Positions 1 through 8,364 are shown, numbered from the stretch's first letter. The stretch: DNA of 64,000 nt from an uncultured Lachnospiraceae bacterium (GCA_948441955.1 CAOJQZ010000005.1:1-64000), one strand, 5' to 3'. Translations and numbers: made by a program. The notes: a model not told the origin generated them from the letters alone.

Positions 1-328
1 TGACTTGTCGCCAGTTTCCTAACTTGACATTCGCTCCACGGAAAACCTGCTATATTATATAAAGCAGCAACCTCACGCTTCACAGCTATCAATGTCACAG
101 CTTTTTTAGTATATCGGATACAGGTAAATATTTCAACCCTTTTCTTAGAAATATTGTATTTTTTCAGGTACAATACGTTTTTCATTTCCTATCTTGTCCG
201 TGCCCTTGTCCATCCTGCAGCCCTTATTTTTCGGGCAATTTCGCAGGCTTTTTATTAAAAGTGCACTATATCTCCAGAGGTTTTTACGAAAAAATTAATC
301 AAATCATCCATTTTTATGCAAGAAATCA
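1..328. other. Intergenic DNA at the left edge, no gene seen
   Basis: I see no convincing reading frame, RNA gene or repeat here. The stretch is AT-rich. It may contain the upstream region of a gene lying left of the window, but nothing in it decides this. Confidence 0.4.
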
Positions 329-357
329 TTGACTTTTTTCTTCTATAATGATAGATT
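329..357 (+). promoter_or_regulatory. Probable sigma-A promoter of the TauE/SafE-like gene
   Basis: A TTGACT box (329-334) and a TAGATT box (352-357) are separated by 17 bases. The -35 is strong and the -10 weaker. A TATAAT also lies between them, at 344-349, but it is too close to pair with this -35. Confidence 0.55.
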
Positions 358-365
358 TAATTATA

Positions 366-419
366 TCAGAGAAGATAAATCGGGGTATCGTCTCTGAGAG
401 AGCTTCTTCCTGAAGCTCT
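366..419 (+). promoter_or_regulatory. Two tandem hairpins in the 5' leader
   Basis: The inverted repeat TCAGAGA/TCTCTGA (366-372 and 391-397) is followed by the perfect hairpin AGAGCTTC-TTCCT-GAAGCTCT (399-419). No T-run follows, so this is not an ordinary terminator. The hairpins sit 47 bases or more upstream of the start codon and could affect RNA stability or bind a regulator; no known riboswitch class was recognised. Confidence 0.4.
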
Positions 420-466
420 ATGAAGTTATAGTAATCATATACATCTAGAAATTGGAGGGAAAAAAC

Positions 467-1357
467 ATGTTATTAGCACTTCAGGTTTTATTTGGTGTCC
501 TGGTAGCAGGAACTGGTATCGGATTGATTGTCGATATCGCAAAAAATCGTATGGATGAGCTTAAGAAGGCAACTGGCAAACAGTGGGCCGCCGGCTTTAC
601 GGTAGGTATTGTTGCCAACTTCCTTGACACATTGGGCTGCGGCTCATATGCTCCGTCCACATTCATGTACAAATTGTTCAATCAGATGGATGACATTGAC
701 ATTCCTGGTACTCTGAATGTCGGAGATACCTTCCCGGTTATCTTTGAGGCCTTTATCTTTACGGCTTCTGTAGACTGTGATCCGATGTTCCTTTGGATAA
801 TGTACATATGTGCTGCTATAGGCTCTTTCGGATTTGCAACTATCGTAACAAAATGGCCGCGGAACAAGATCAGATACGCTCTTGGTTTTGTAATGATTCC
901 TCTGGCAGCCATCATGCTCTGCAAGAATACCGGCATCGGACCTTTCGGAACTGTAGGAACTGCTCTTGGATTAAGCGGCTGGAAGCTCATTGTAGCTGCT
1001 GTTCTTAATATTTTATGGGGCGCTCTTATGGATATCGGTTTTGGTCTGTATGCACCATGTATGGCTACTTGTCTTCTGCTCGGCGTTGATGCCGGAGCAT
1101 GTTTCCCTGTATTCATGGGATCCTGTGCGGTTCTGATGCCTGCATGCTCTATCGAGTTCATTAAGACACACAGATATGACGTAGCTCATACAATCGGCAA
1201 TGCACTGGGCGGATGTATCGGTGTATTTATCGCATGGAAACTGGTTACAAGCCTTCCGATGTTCTGGCTTATCAATCTTGTTTGTGTAGTTCTGTTATGG
1301 ACCTCATATACTCTGATCAGCGCTGCTAACAAAGACAAGAAGGCTGGAATAGCTTAA
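467..1357 (+). CDS. TauE/SafE-like (sulfite exporter family) permease
   Basis: This is a polytopic membrane protein of 296 residues with about eight hydrophobic segments. It has the family-like stretch around residues 45-80 (conserved FLDTLGCGSYAPS followed by IPGTLNVGDTFPVI) and a second half resembling the first. The ATG at 467 is chosen because GGAGGG lies just upstream at 454-459; an upstream in-frame TTG at 452 overlaps that site. TauE/SafE members export sulfonates, sulfite or other small anions across the cytoplasmic membrane; the substrate here is unknown. The gene lies at the border of the proline reductase locus, which suggests but does not prove a link to sulfur, selenium or Stickland metabolism. 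A hairpin terminator follows. Confidence 0.62.
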   Translation: MLLALQVLFGVLVAGTGIGLIVDIAKNRMDELKKATGKQWAAGFTVGIVANFLDTLGCGSYAPSTFMYKLFNQMDDIDIPGTLNVGDTFPVIFEAFIFTASVDCDPMFLWIMYICAAIGSFGFATIVTKWPRNKIRYALGFVMIPLAAIMLCKNTGIGPFGTVGTALGLSGWKLIVAAVLNILWGALMDIGFGLYAPCMATCLLLGVDAGACFPVFMGSCAVLMPACSIEFIKTHRYDVAHTIGNALGGCIGVFIAWKLVTSLPMFWLINLVCVVLLWTSYTLISAANKDKKAGIA

Positions 1358-1400
1358 TAAGTTTTAGATTAATATTTGGTATTTAATATTCAAATTATAT

Positions 1401-1438
1401 AAATGGCTGTCCGAAGGGATAGCCATTTATATAATTTT
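1401..1438 (+). terminator. Rho-independent terminator of the permease gene
   Basis: A 12-bp stem (one G-U pair) with a GAAG loop spans 1401-1428 and is followed by the moderately T-rich ATATAATTTT. Confidence 0.75.
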
Positions 1439-1491
1439 CAGGATGCACTTTTCATGATTTCACAAAATCAATATAAAACGGAGAAACTATT

Positions 1492-2031
1492 ATGTTTGTA
1501 AACGAATATGTAATGGACCGAAGACGTTATGATAAGTGGGCAACTCCCAAATTTTGGAAGTTACCTATTTTTTATGTATACAGTGTCATTTTTATTGCCG
1601 GAGTTTTTGGCTGGATCTATTTTGATAAGGTCAACGCTCCCGCAAGATGGCAGACAGTCGGCGCTTTCCTCACATTTGTAGCAGTATATAGAGGAGTACT
1701 ATTCAACTGGATGCATGCCGACAAGACCTTCCGTGTTACACGGCAGAGATATTTTAATGGAAAGGACTGGTCATGTAAGGTAATTGTCGGTGAGAAGAAC
1801 ATTTCCCTTTACATTAACGGAAAAATCAATAATAAGGTTGAGTGGTCGGAGATAAAAAAATTTGAAGAGGCAAAATCCTATTACAAACTTTCAGCAAATG
1901 AAGGAAATGAAGGCGTTATGCTTGATAAGTCCTGTTTTACCGAGGGTGACGCAGAAAGCTTTAAAAGATGGATGCTTGACAAACACCCGGAAATTCCACA
2001 TGCTCCTATTGCACCGCCTTTCGATAAGTAA
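1492..2031 (+). CDS. YcxB-like membrane protein
   Basis: The product has 179 residues. Two hydrophobic segments lie near residues 24-42 and 52-70, and a soluble C-terminal half begins with a conserved basic FRVTRQRYFNGK-type stretch followed by beta-rich sequence. This layout matches YcxB-domain proteins, whose function is not established. The ATG at 1492 follows ACGGAGAAACTATT, an acceptable ribosome binding site. It is separated from the permease gene by a terminator and ends against a strong bidirectional terminator shared with a minus-strand RNA. Its role cannot be read from context. Confidence 0.55.
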   Translation: MFVNEYVMDRRRYDKWATPKFWKLPIFYVYSVIFIAGVFGWIYFDKVNAPARWQTVGAFLTFVAVYRGVLFNWMHADKTFRVTRQRYFNGKDWSCKVIVGEKNISLYINGKINNKVEWSEIKKFEEAKSYYKLSANEGNEGVMLDKSCFTEGDAESFKRWMLDKHPEIPHAPIAPPFDK

Positions 2032-2055
2032 ATCAGATTGGAAACAGGATAAAAA

Positions 2056-2091
2056 GAAAAAGCGCCGCATTCCGAAATGCGGCGCTTTTTC
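2056..2091. terminator. Strong bidirectional terminator
   Basis: A GC-rich stem (AAAGCGCCGCATT pairing with AATGCGGCGCTTT) has T-rich flanks on both strands. It ends the YcxB-like gene on the plus strand and the structured RNA on the minus strand. Confidence 0.88.
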
Positions 2092-2268
2092 TTTGGTATG
2101 TCATTGAGAGGTTTTTCCTCGTTGCATTGCAGTTTTGTCTATATATACAAAGCTGGGGAATGCTCCTCTGTAAAAGAGGAAATATATAGTAATTGGAGTT
2201 CACCGCCGCAAGGTCATTCTTGGGGAAAATGACCGGCAGCGACATAACTGCAATAACAACCTTAATTC
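2056..2268 (-). ncRNA. Free-standing structured small RNA, family not identified
   Basis: A minus-strand sigma-A promoter (2275-2303) and the terminator at 2056-2091 bracket an RNA of about 210 nt. It folds into a multibranched structure. A long closing helix pairs 2241-2260 with 2121-2139. One arm pairs 2236-2240 with 2205-2209 and 2228-2234 with 2212-2218, with a CCCC-containing loop. A second arm pairs 2182-2189 with 2139-2147 and contains an inner CCTCT/AGAGG stem at 2165-2179. A further small hairpin lies at 2108-2120. No gene lies downstream on this strand, so it is not a cis-acting leader. The long helices and clean promoter and terminator support a real RNA. It does not look like tmRNA, RNase P or SRP RNA; the branched shape argues against 6S. 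A raiA-type or novel family is possible. Confidence 0.7.
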
Positions 2269-2274
2269 CCGTTT

Positions 2275-2303
2275 AATATATCACTTCTTTTTTTGACAGT
2301 CAA
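2275..2303 (-). promoter_or_regulatory. Sigma-A promoter of the structured RNA
   Basis: On the minus strand TTGACT (2298-2303) and TATATT (2275-2280) are separated by exactly 17 bases, giving a near-consensus promoter with a start near 2268. Confidence 0.8.
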
Positions 2304-2405
2304 TACAATTTGAGGAAATCGTTAAATTTTATGCAATCTACCGAACAATCTATATTTTCCGAAGAATCTTTACAGCACTTTGATACTTTAAACTTTTAAA
2401 GCATC

Positions 2406-2885
2406 TTATTTGCCATCTTGTTCCTTGCGGCGCATTTTAAGCTTTAAAAGCGCCTTAGCTTTCAGGCAGTCCAGCTCCACCATATTATTTTCCCCAACTA
2501 CATTTGTCTCTGTGCCGTCAGCGCTCTTATTAATATCCACAATCCCATCAAGATAATCATTAGTGACAACAAACTGAGCCACTGTGCCGCTGAAATTAAG
2601 ACCAGTAACCGGAATCCCCCGAATCCCCAGCTGCTCGCACGTATTTGTAAAATCCACATCACTGTTTCCCCAGCCGTCAGAAGATATAATCACTCCGTCT
2701 GCACGCATAGCCTCCGCCCATACTGCAGAGCGTGTCCCTACCAACATCTTGTCTTTGTTATCGTCCGGCGTTCCCACCAGCAGAATCCCCATCAGGTCCA
2801 GATCCGTATCCTTTGATACTACATCCAGAAGAGGATCCCTGAAATGATGTAATGTTGTTTCTTTTGTTGATGGTCCTATACCCAT
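2406..2885 (-). CDS. prdE: PrdE, paralogue of the C-terminal half of PrdA
   Basis: The product has 159 residues and corresponds to the pyruvoyl-side half of D-proline reductase PrdA: GIGPSTKETTLHHFRDPL lines up with PrdA's CIGPASKEMSRHYWREPL. Glycine stands where PrdA has the cysteine that becomes the pyruvoyl group, so this copy cannot form that cofactor. In other Stickland fermenters prdD and prdE accompany prdA and prdB, with an accessory or structural role that is not well defined. The ATG at 2885 is chosen over an ORF start at 2939 because AAGGAGG, overlapping the prdD stop codon, lies 11 bases upstream. It is the last gene of the prd operon. Confidence 0.87.
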   Translation of the reverse strand: MGIGPSTKETTLHHFRDPLLDVVSKDTDLDLMGILLVGTPDDNKDKMLVGTRSAVWAEAMRADGVIISSDGWGNSDVDFTNTCEQLGIRGIPVTGLNFSGTVAQFVVTNDYLDGIVDINKSADGTETNVVGENNMVELDCLKAKALLKLKMRRKEQDGK

Positions 2886-2901
2886 ACTTCTTACTGCCTC
2901 C

Positions 2902-3669
2902 TTACTGCATGGAGCGGATAATTCCGTCTCTGTATTCATTTGGAGTTACCAGAATGGGCATATTGCCCATATCTATAATTGAACGCCCGCCTTCGACTCC
3001 GGACGGTTCATTCGAGAAGAAATGCGTATCATACATTGCCCCCTGTCCTGCCACCTGCTTGATAATCAGAACACGTTTTTTGCCGGGCCTGACAATATCA
3101 TGATACTCATGACGCTCCGTGCACTTTTCACCTTTAAATTTCTTAAGCTTATCGCGATAACTCTGGACAAATTTGTCGCATGCCCTGTGTGCCGCAGTCG
3201 GACCAGGCCGTTCCTGTCCCATACCCGCTACAAGTGTCACGTCAAACGAAATAATATAATCATCATCTCCTGGGGTGCCTGCACGGTTCAAATATAACTG
3301 TTCTTTCAAATTTCCTTCAGAGGAACCAAACTCGTGGCATTGCTTTCCATTTACATCCACGCCTGTAAGCATTACATACACTCCTGTAACTGTGTGTGTA
3401 ATTCCGTCTCCGATTTTTCCTAATACCTTTGTAGAAATCGGAATGATATCCATAATCGTATTCGTCCATCTGTCATGATCGCCAGGTCTGATAAGCTGAA
3501 TGTCAATCTTATCTATATATTTTTCTTCAGCAATAAGTCCCTTAAGCATTTCTTTGCTTACTGTCATATGTCCGTCAACAGTAATATCGTTTTGTTCGCC
3601 CCATGTAATATCTGTCATATGAAAAGATTTTATTACCAGACGTCTCAAATCTTTTACTTCTTCAGCCAA
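2902..3669 (-). CDS. prdD: PrdD, paralogue of the N-terminal (beta) half of PrdA
   Basis: The product has 255 residues and is similar to PrdA residues of about 180-430: both carry HEFGSSEG/GEFGSSEG, the RPGP(T/M)AAH stretch, RPGKK(R/K)V and a GQGAM(Y/H)D motif. It ends exactly where PrdA would be cleaved, so PrdD and PrdE together look like a split, catalytically inactive PrdA copy. Translation probably starts at TTG 3669, with GGAGG ten bases upstream; the next in-frame ATG would delete conserved residues. It lies downstream of a terminator-like hairpin that separates it from prdB, so it may be made at a lower level than PrdA and PrdB. Confidence 0.87.
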   Translation of the reverse strand: MAEEVKDLRRLVIKSFHMTDITWGEQNDITVDGHMTVSKEMLKGLIAEEKYIDKIDIQLIRPGDHDRWTNTIMDIIPISTKVLGKIGDGITHTVTGVYVMLTGVDVNGKQCHEFGSSEGNLKEQLYLNRAGTPGDDDYIISFDVTLVAGMGQERPGPTAAHRACDKFVQSYRDKLKKFKGEKCTERHEYHDIVRPGKKRVLIIKQVAGQGAMYDTHFFSNEPSGVEGGRSIIDMGNMPILVTPNEYRDGIIRSMQ

Positions 3670-3720
3670 TCCTTTTTCACCTCCGCATTTATTTTAAATA
3701 TCATTCTCTATGTGAGAAAA

Positions 3721-3745
3721 AGGACAGATGAAAAACATCTGCCCT
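3721..3745 (-). terminator. Internal (attenuating) terminator between prdB and prdD
   Basis: On the minus strand GGGCAGATG and CATCTGTCC form a stem with a T-rich loop and are followed directly by TTTTTCTC. As the operon clearly continues, this probably allows partial read-through. Confidence 0.65.
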
Positions 3746-3756
3746 TACAAACCCCA

Positions 3757-4482
3757 CTAGATTTTAGCTACATACTCAAACGGCAGCGGAACAATCTTTC
3801 CAGGTGTCTGGATTTCCATAAGCTGCTCAAGAGTTGCCTTAACAATCTGTGTCTGCTGTTCGACATTGTGCGGTCCACCTGCATTCGCGCCCATAGGAAC
3901 GAGCGGAGCAACTGCACGAGGAGTACCGGTCTGACGTACAACCGGCGGAAGAGCTGCAATAATAATTGTAGGAATTCCAGCTTCTTCAATCGCTCTCTGC
4001 ACCAATACTGCAGAGCGGTGGCAGGTACCTCAGCCAGCGGTGAGGACTACTGCGTCAACATCCTCTTCCTTAAACATCTGTGCGATAGCGGGTCCTGTTT
4101 CACCCTTAAATTTCTCCTGGTTTCCGCCGCCGCCCATGAATCCTGCGTGTACAGGAGCACAGGCTCTTATAAAGCCTTCTGCCGCAAGTTCATGAATTCT
4201 GTCAATCGGGAACATGCAGTTAATGTCCTTATTTACATCACTGTTATCATATCCGCCGTGGGATACCATCAATTCGCTTGATGGTGTTGTATTCTCTATC
4301 TTTCTCCATGTGAAATCACCGGCAAGATTAAATCTTTCCTGATCCTTCTTATGAACGCCTGCTGCCGTAGCAAGAGCAATAGACATATCCTTAAGCTCTT
4401 TTGTTACAGGAGTCCATACAGACGGTGGAGTAATAGGAACGAATATCTCTGATTGTAAACCTTTAACAACCGTTAAACTCAT
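3757..4482 (-). CDS. prdB: D-proline reductase subunit PrdB (selenoprotein, UGA = Sec151)
   Basis: PrdB is the selenocysteine subunit of D-proline reductase, which reductively opens D-proline to 5-aminovalerate in the cytoplasm. The frame runs 150 codons, meets TGA at 4030-4032 and continues in frame for 90 more, giving 241 residues, the usual family length. The site reads AGUGTCHR, with Sec151 followed by Cys154, as expected for the active site. A hairpin suited to SECIS function starts 12 bases after the UGA. Ordinary gene calling would split this into 150- and about 82-residue pieces. It starts three bases downstream of the small prd gene with a good GGAGG site, and a terminator-like hairpin follows it. 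Confidence 0.93.
3991..4017 (-). promoter_or_regulatory. SECIS-like hairpin of prdB
   Basis: The stem CTCTGCA/TGCAGAG carries a seven-base GUAUUGG loop and an extended lower stem with a small bulge. It lies inside the coding sequence 12 bases after the UGA, the place where SelB-binding elements lie in bacteria. Confidence 0.68.
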
Positions 4483-4484
4483 TT

Positions 4485-4781
4485 TTAGACCTCCTTATTA
4501 TCCAAACGTTTACGCATCTCTTCTTGTTTGCGCCGTTCTTTTTCAATGTTGCTGACGTACTTATCATTTATCTCAGGTCCAAGCTGTTCCGGGAAGCTCA
4601 TGTTAAAGCCAACCTCCTGTCCCACCTTAGGTTCCGTATCGCAGATAAACATCCTCTTTGGAGCTTTAAAAAAACCCAGGCGTCCTTTCAAGTCAATACT
4701 GATACTGCAGTCATCAACCTCCACGATAACACCTTCCATATATATGATTTTTCCGCCATATTTCAAACGTTCGTCATTCAT
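4485..4781 (-). CDS. Small conserved prd-operon protein (CBO2463/CBO2479-like)
   Basis: The product has 98 residues, with a beta-rich N-terminal part (GVIVEVDDCSISIDLKGRLG) and a charged C-terminal helix rich in E, R and K. From memory this matches the small family found between prdA and prdB in Stickland clostridia and named after C. botulinum loci CBO2463/CBO2479; its biochemical role is unknown. It is placed between the two catalytic subunit genes with only short gaps, which suggests a part in assembly, cleavage or electron supply of the reductase. The start at ATG 4781 has only a modest CAGGTG site; a second ATG is out of frame. Confidence 0.7.
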   Translation of the reverse strand: MNDERLKYGGKIIYMEGVIVEVDDCSISIDLKGRLGFFKAPKRMFICDTEPKVGQEVGFNMSFPEQLGPEINDKYVSNIEKERRKQEEMRKRLDNKEV

Positions 4782-4796
4782 TCGGGTAACACCTGA

Positions 4797-6653
4797 TTAA
4801 TCGTATTTCTCTTTACGCTTCTGGCTCATTGGCAGAGACTGCTCATTTTCTACAAGAGCAACCTTTTTGTCATATGCAGCCTCGATTAATTCAACGTTTG
4901 TAGACTTAACGTTTGGATTCCACTTTCTTTCAGCTGCCTTTACATCCTCTCCTGCCATAGCTGTCTTAAGCATAGCAAGTGCACGTACTGCATCTTCCGG
5001 ACAAAGTGTATTACATCCGAGTACCTCGTTTTCAATACCGGATTCAGACTTGTTATTATCAACCATGTACTGCATGTACTTATTACCAACAACAAGCGCT
5101 CCCTGAACTGCACAATAGGACATACCAACTACTGGAATTCCTCTCATACCAATCTGCTCAATGTGGCTTGCGAAATCGATATGGTTATTTCCAAAGCCTT
5201 CTGTTGTAACGAAAGCTCCGTCTGCATCCATCATCTCTACAGTGTGTCCTACACGTTTGGATACATAGAACTTCTCTGCATTAATCTGCGGTGAACCTAC
5301 AAATACAACGCCGCAAAGATCAACTTCTTCATCATGAAGTGCTTCAAGAACAAGCGGCTCTCTCCAGTAATGTCTGGACATCTCCTTGGATGCAGGCCCG
5401 ATACAGGTAAGTGCATGGATACATCCGTCAAGAACCTCAAGCGGAGATACGCATACCGGAACATTTCCCAGGTCAACGTTTGCTCTTGCGCCAAGAACGC
5501 CCACAGGCTCTACAGGAAGAATAAAGTTGTCATGCATAGCTCCCTGTCCCATAATCTCCTTAACGATTACGACTTTCTTCTTGCCAGGACGGCGAACCTG
5601 CTTAAGCTCCTGTGTCTCTACTACAAGACTGTCGTCAAGCTTCTTCATTACTTCACGAATTTCCTGTGTGATAATATCAAATGCCGTATGTGCGGCCATA
5701 GGTCCGCGGCGCTCCATATTTGTCTTTTCCTGAACTACGATATTACCTTTGATGAAAATCTCACCCTTGTCAGGACATCCCGGACGTCCCCACATAATAT
5801 TCTCATCAAGATATCCTTCCGAAGAACCGAACTCACCAATCTGAACTCCGCCCTCATCAACACCTGTCAGCATCATTACAACGCCGTCAAGTACTCTTGT
5901 AACGCCTGTTCCGATATCATCATCGCCCTCTTTTGTAGCAATTGGCTGTACATCCATAATTGTCTCGGAATAAGTATGATATAAATCAGGTGTAATAATC
6001 TCCAAATGGAAGTCCTTTACAAGCTCCTGATTATCAATAACCTCTGCCTCAATGCCTTCACGGATATAAAGAGTTGTTCCTTCAATCTTTGTCTCCGGTC
6101 CTCTCTTAACCTCTGTGATGTTAAAATGTTTTCTTGTTAAGGTTCTTACAACCTTCTCTTCTTTTGCTTCTTCAGCCGGTGCTGCCGCTGTAGCTGCTGC
6201 CGCTCCTGCCTGGGGTACCTCTGCAACAGCTGCGCCGCCTGCGCCCAGAGCTCCAACCGGAATTTCGAGGTCAATATCCTTTCCTTCTCCGATGTGGATC
6301 TTTAATATTCCGCCTGCTGCCGCTGTAACTGCTGCCGCCTGCGCCGGTGCCTCCTCTTTTACTTCTTCCTCTGCCGGTGCTTCTTCTGCCGGTGTGCTCG
6401 GTGCCTTCGCTCCCTCAACTACATCTGCCGTAAGCGGACAGAGTGAATCACATGTTTTTGCGAGTTTCGCTCCTAAAACCTCCTCAATGGTAAGACAGCC
6501 GTCAAGGTTTAATAACCCTGAATCTACCAGATCATCAAAGATTGCCGGATCTTCCAGATTAGCCGGTTCAATTGTAATGCCGCCCTCGGCTCTACAACAT
6601 AATACCGCCGGATCATGAGCATGAGCTTTCGCTGTTTCAGCTGTGATTGACAT
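4797..6653 (-). CDS. prdA: D-proline reductase proprotein PrdA
   Basis: PrdA is the precursor of the beta and pyruvoyl-bearing alpha subunits of D-proline reductase. The product has 618 residues. The N-terminal domain has a CCRAEGG stretch, the region of about residues 80-170 is low-complexity and rich in Ala, Pro and Glu, and the PrdD-like part (about 170-415) and PrdE-like part (from about 417) follow. Cys417 in the sequence TCIGPASKE is at the place where family members are cleaved and the cysteine becomes the pyruvoyl group. The ATG at 6653 is preceded by AAGGAGGG; an upstream reading start adds 28 residues without a ribosome binding site. It lies between prdC and the small prd gene. Confidence 0.95.
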   Translation of the reverse strand: MSITAETAKAHAHDPAVLCCRAEGGITIEPANLEDPAIFDDLVDSGLLNLDGCLTIEEVLGAKLAKTCDSLCPLTADVVEGAKAPSTPAEEAPAEEEVKEEAPAQAAAVTAAAGGILKIHIGEGKDIDLEIPVGALGAGGAAVAEVPQAGAAAATAAAPAEEAKEEKVVRTLTRKHFNITEVKRGPETKIEGTTLYIREGIEAEVIDNQELVKDFHLEIITPDLYHTYSETIMDVQPIATKEGDDDIGTGVTRVLDGVVMMLTGVDEGGVQIGEFGSSEGYLDENIMWGRPGCPDKGEIFIKGNIVVQEKTNMERRGPMAAHTAFDIITQEIREVMKKLDDSLVVETQELKQVRRPGKKKVVIVKEIMGQGAMHDNFILPVEPVGVLGARANVDLGNVPVCVSPLEVLDGCIHALTCIGPASKEMSRHYWREPLVLEALHDEEVDLCGVVFVGSPQINAEKFYVSKRVGHTVEMMDADGAFVTTEGFGNNHIDFASHIEQIGMRGIPVVGMSYCAVQGALVVGNKYMQYMVDNNKSESGIENEVLGCNTLCPEDAVRALAMLKTAMAGEDVKAAERKWNPNVKSTNVELIEAAYDKKVALVENEQSLPMSQKRKEKYD

Positions 6654-6825
6654 ATTGTTTTCCCTCCTTGTTTGGTTTTGCTTATTATATATACAGCCGC
6701 AGCCGATACGAAATTTGTTACTGTTCACTCCGTTCACAGTAACCGGAATTTCTCTCCCCAGCAGGAGAATCGGGGGTCTCCTGCACTGCCGTCTGCGGAC
6801 AGTAATACCAAAAACTGATTATTTA

Positions 6826-8226
6826 TTAAAAATCAATATCCTGGCTTACCTGCTTTGACACCTTTAAGGTTCTGTAAAGGGCATGGCCTACGGTTCTCAT
6901 TACATGGTCTGTCTGGTGGAATACCTTAAGTCCCATCTTCGGACCGGATGCCATAACCGTATTGGAACAGTCAGAGCAGTTTCCAATGATAATATACTCA
7001 CATTTATCCTTCTTAAACTGCATATTGTTCTTGACCTGTCCCGGACAATTGCCCGGCCTTAAGCACTTAAGCGGCGCGCCCGGTTTATTTTCAATTGCCT
7101 GCTTGCATCTGCATACAGATACGATCTTGCCGTTCATCTTTTCCGCAATCTCACGCATACGCTCTTCACTGCCGCCGCAGGCGCATACAAGGATTCCCAC
7201 ATTCGCCCCGTGAAGATCCGGGAACTCAATCGTTACAAGAATACCGCCTGTCGTCTTTGTAATCGGCGCGTCAAGCTCTGTGGACTTTCCGGTGAAAGCT
7301 CCGCCCATTATAATCTCACCGTAAACTCCGTCGATTCCTCCGGCCCTCTCAATCAGTTCCCCAACGCTTACTCCTACCGGAACATCCATAAATACATGCG
7401 CTCCATTGCCTCCGTTAAGCTTACCCCGGACAGTCAGATTTTTCGTAATGCAGGGCTTCTTCTCATCCACAGCCTCTGCAATCTTCGCCGCTGTCTCAAG
7501 GTTCACAACAACAGACCTTGCTGCCGACGGAAGCTGCATCGTTGTAAGATTTACTCCAAGGCACTCTCTTACTACTGCGCGCTCCTCTCCCATCGGGTAA
7601 ATGTCCGGCAGGAGATGCATGGAAATATCAGCCTCACCCTCCAGCGCCTTCTGAAGAATTTTAATTGCCTTCTGATTCTTCTTCTTGATCGCAAAAATTG
7701 CCTTATCTGCATTCGTAATCTCCATACAGTATTTTACACCGCGGATTACTTTGTCGCACTGCTCCTCAATCTGTCTGATATTATGTTCCAGTCCCGGCTC
7801 GCATTCTGCGGCATTAATGAGAATGTATCCGTGTTCCAGCTTGAAATCTATAGGAAGCTCCGGGTTAATCTCCGGATCCAGCTCTCCCAGCGGCGTCTCC
7901 TTCAGATTTATGTTAAGCTTAACTCCTGTCGGGAAGCCTGCCCCTCCCATACCGACAATTCCTGCTGCTTTAACCATATCAAGCTTACTGGCATCTTCCG
8001 GTACGTCAATCGGCACAAACTCCTCCGGCTGCTCATCCGCAGGCTCAATAATTATGCGATCCTCTGTTACCTCAGTCACTGTTCCGTACACGCTTGAAAA
8101 AATATTCGCCCCAAGTCCTGTAGGTGTCGCAATCAGCGTACCCTTTTTTACTTCATCGCCGGCCCTAACAATCGCCGCGCACGGCGCCCCTACATGCTGC
8201 CGTAACAACATCTGTACATTTCCCAT
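6826..8226 (-). CDS. prdC: PrdC, RnfC-like electron-transfer protein of proline reductase
   Basis: PrdC is believed to pass electrons from NADH or the Rnf system to D-proline reductase. The product has 466 residues. The RnfC-type motif GMGGAGFPTGVK lies near residues 85-100, INAAECEPGLEHN follows, and a SLBB-like region precedes a C-terminal part with several cysteines (CACGG, CRCKQ, LRPGNCPG, GNCSDCSN). I see no in-frame UGA. The third ATG (8226) is chosen because AAGGAG at 8236-8241 gives nine-base spacing, while the first ATG is too far upstream to use it. It is the first gene of the prd operon, about 140 bases downstream of tRNA-Sec, and no clear terminator separates them. Confidence 0.9.
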   Translation of the reverse strand: MGNVQMLLRQHVGAPCAAIVRAGDEVKKGTLIATPTGLGANIFSSVYGTVTEVTEDRIIIEPADEQPEEFVPIDVPEDASKLDMVKAAGIVGMGGAGFPTGVKLNINLKETPLGELDPEINPELPIDFKLEHGYILINAAECEPGLEHNIRQIEEQCDKVIRGVKYCMEITNADKAIFAIKKKNQKAIKILQKALEGEADISMHLLPDIYPMGEERAVVRECLGVNLTTMQLPSAARSVVVNLETAAKIAEAVDEKKPCITKNLTVRGKLNGGNGAHVFMDVPVGVSVGELIERAGGIDGVYGEIIMGGAFTGKSTELDAPITKTTGGILVTIEFPDLHGANVGILVCACGGSEERMREIAEKMNGKIVSVCRCKQAIENKPGAPLKCLRPGNCPGQVKNNMQFKKDKCEYIIIGNCSDCSNTVMASGPKMGLKVFHQTDHVMRTVGHALYRTLKVSKQVSQDIDF

Positions 8227-8364
8227 GACATCCATCTCCTTCAATTATTTTTATAAGTAAAAAATGAAACCTCTTACAGTCCACTTACTTATTCATACTT
8301 ATATATGTTTTCTATAAATCAGAGCGCTGACCGTTAAATCCTGACACTCTAAAAGTTCTTTTTC

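Noticed and set aside
2033..2245. Minus-strand 70-codon reading frame
   Set aside because: It falls within the structured RNA and runs into its terminator; no ribosome binding site and no protein-like pattern.
2056..2268. Identification of the RNA as 6S, tmRNA, SRP RNA or RNase P RNA
   Set aside because: The branched fold does not fit the rod shape of 6S, and the conserved sequences of the other three are absent.
3475..4281. Plus-strand frame of 268 codons opposite prdB and prdD
   Set aside because: It is antisense to well-supported selenoprotein genes, has no binding site and an unlikely composition.
6826..8226. Selenocysteine in PrdC
   Set aside because: No in-frame UGA is present; the frame is continuous from its start to its stop codon.
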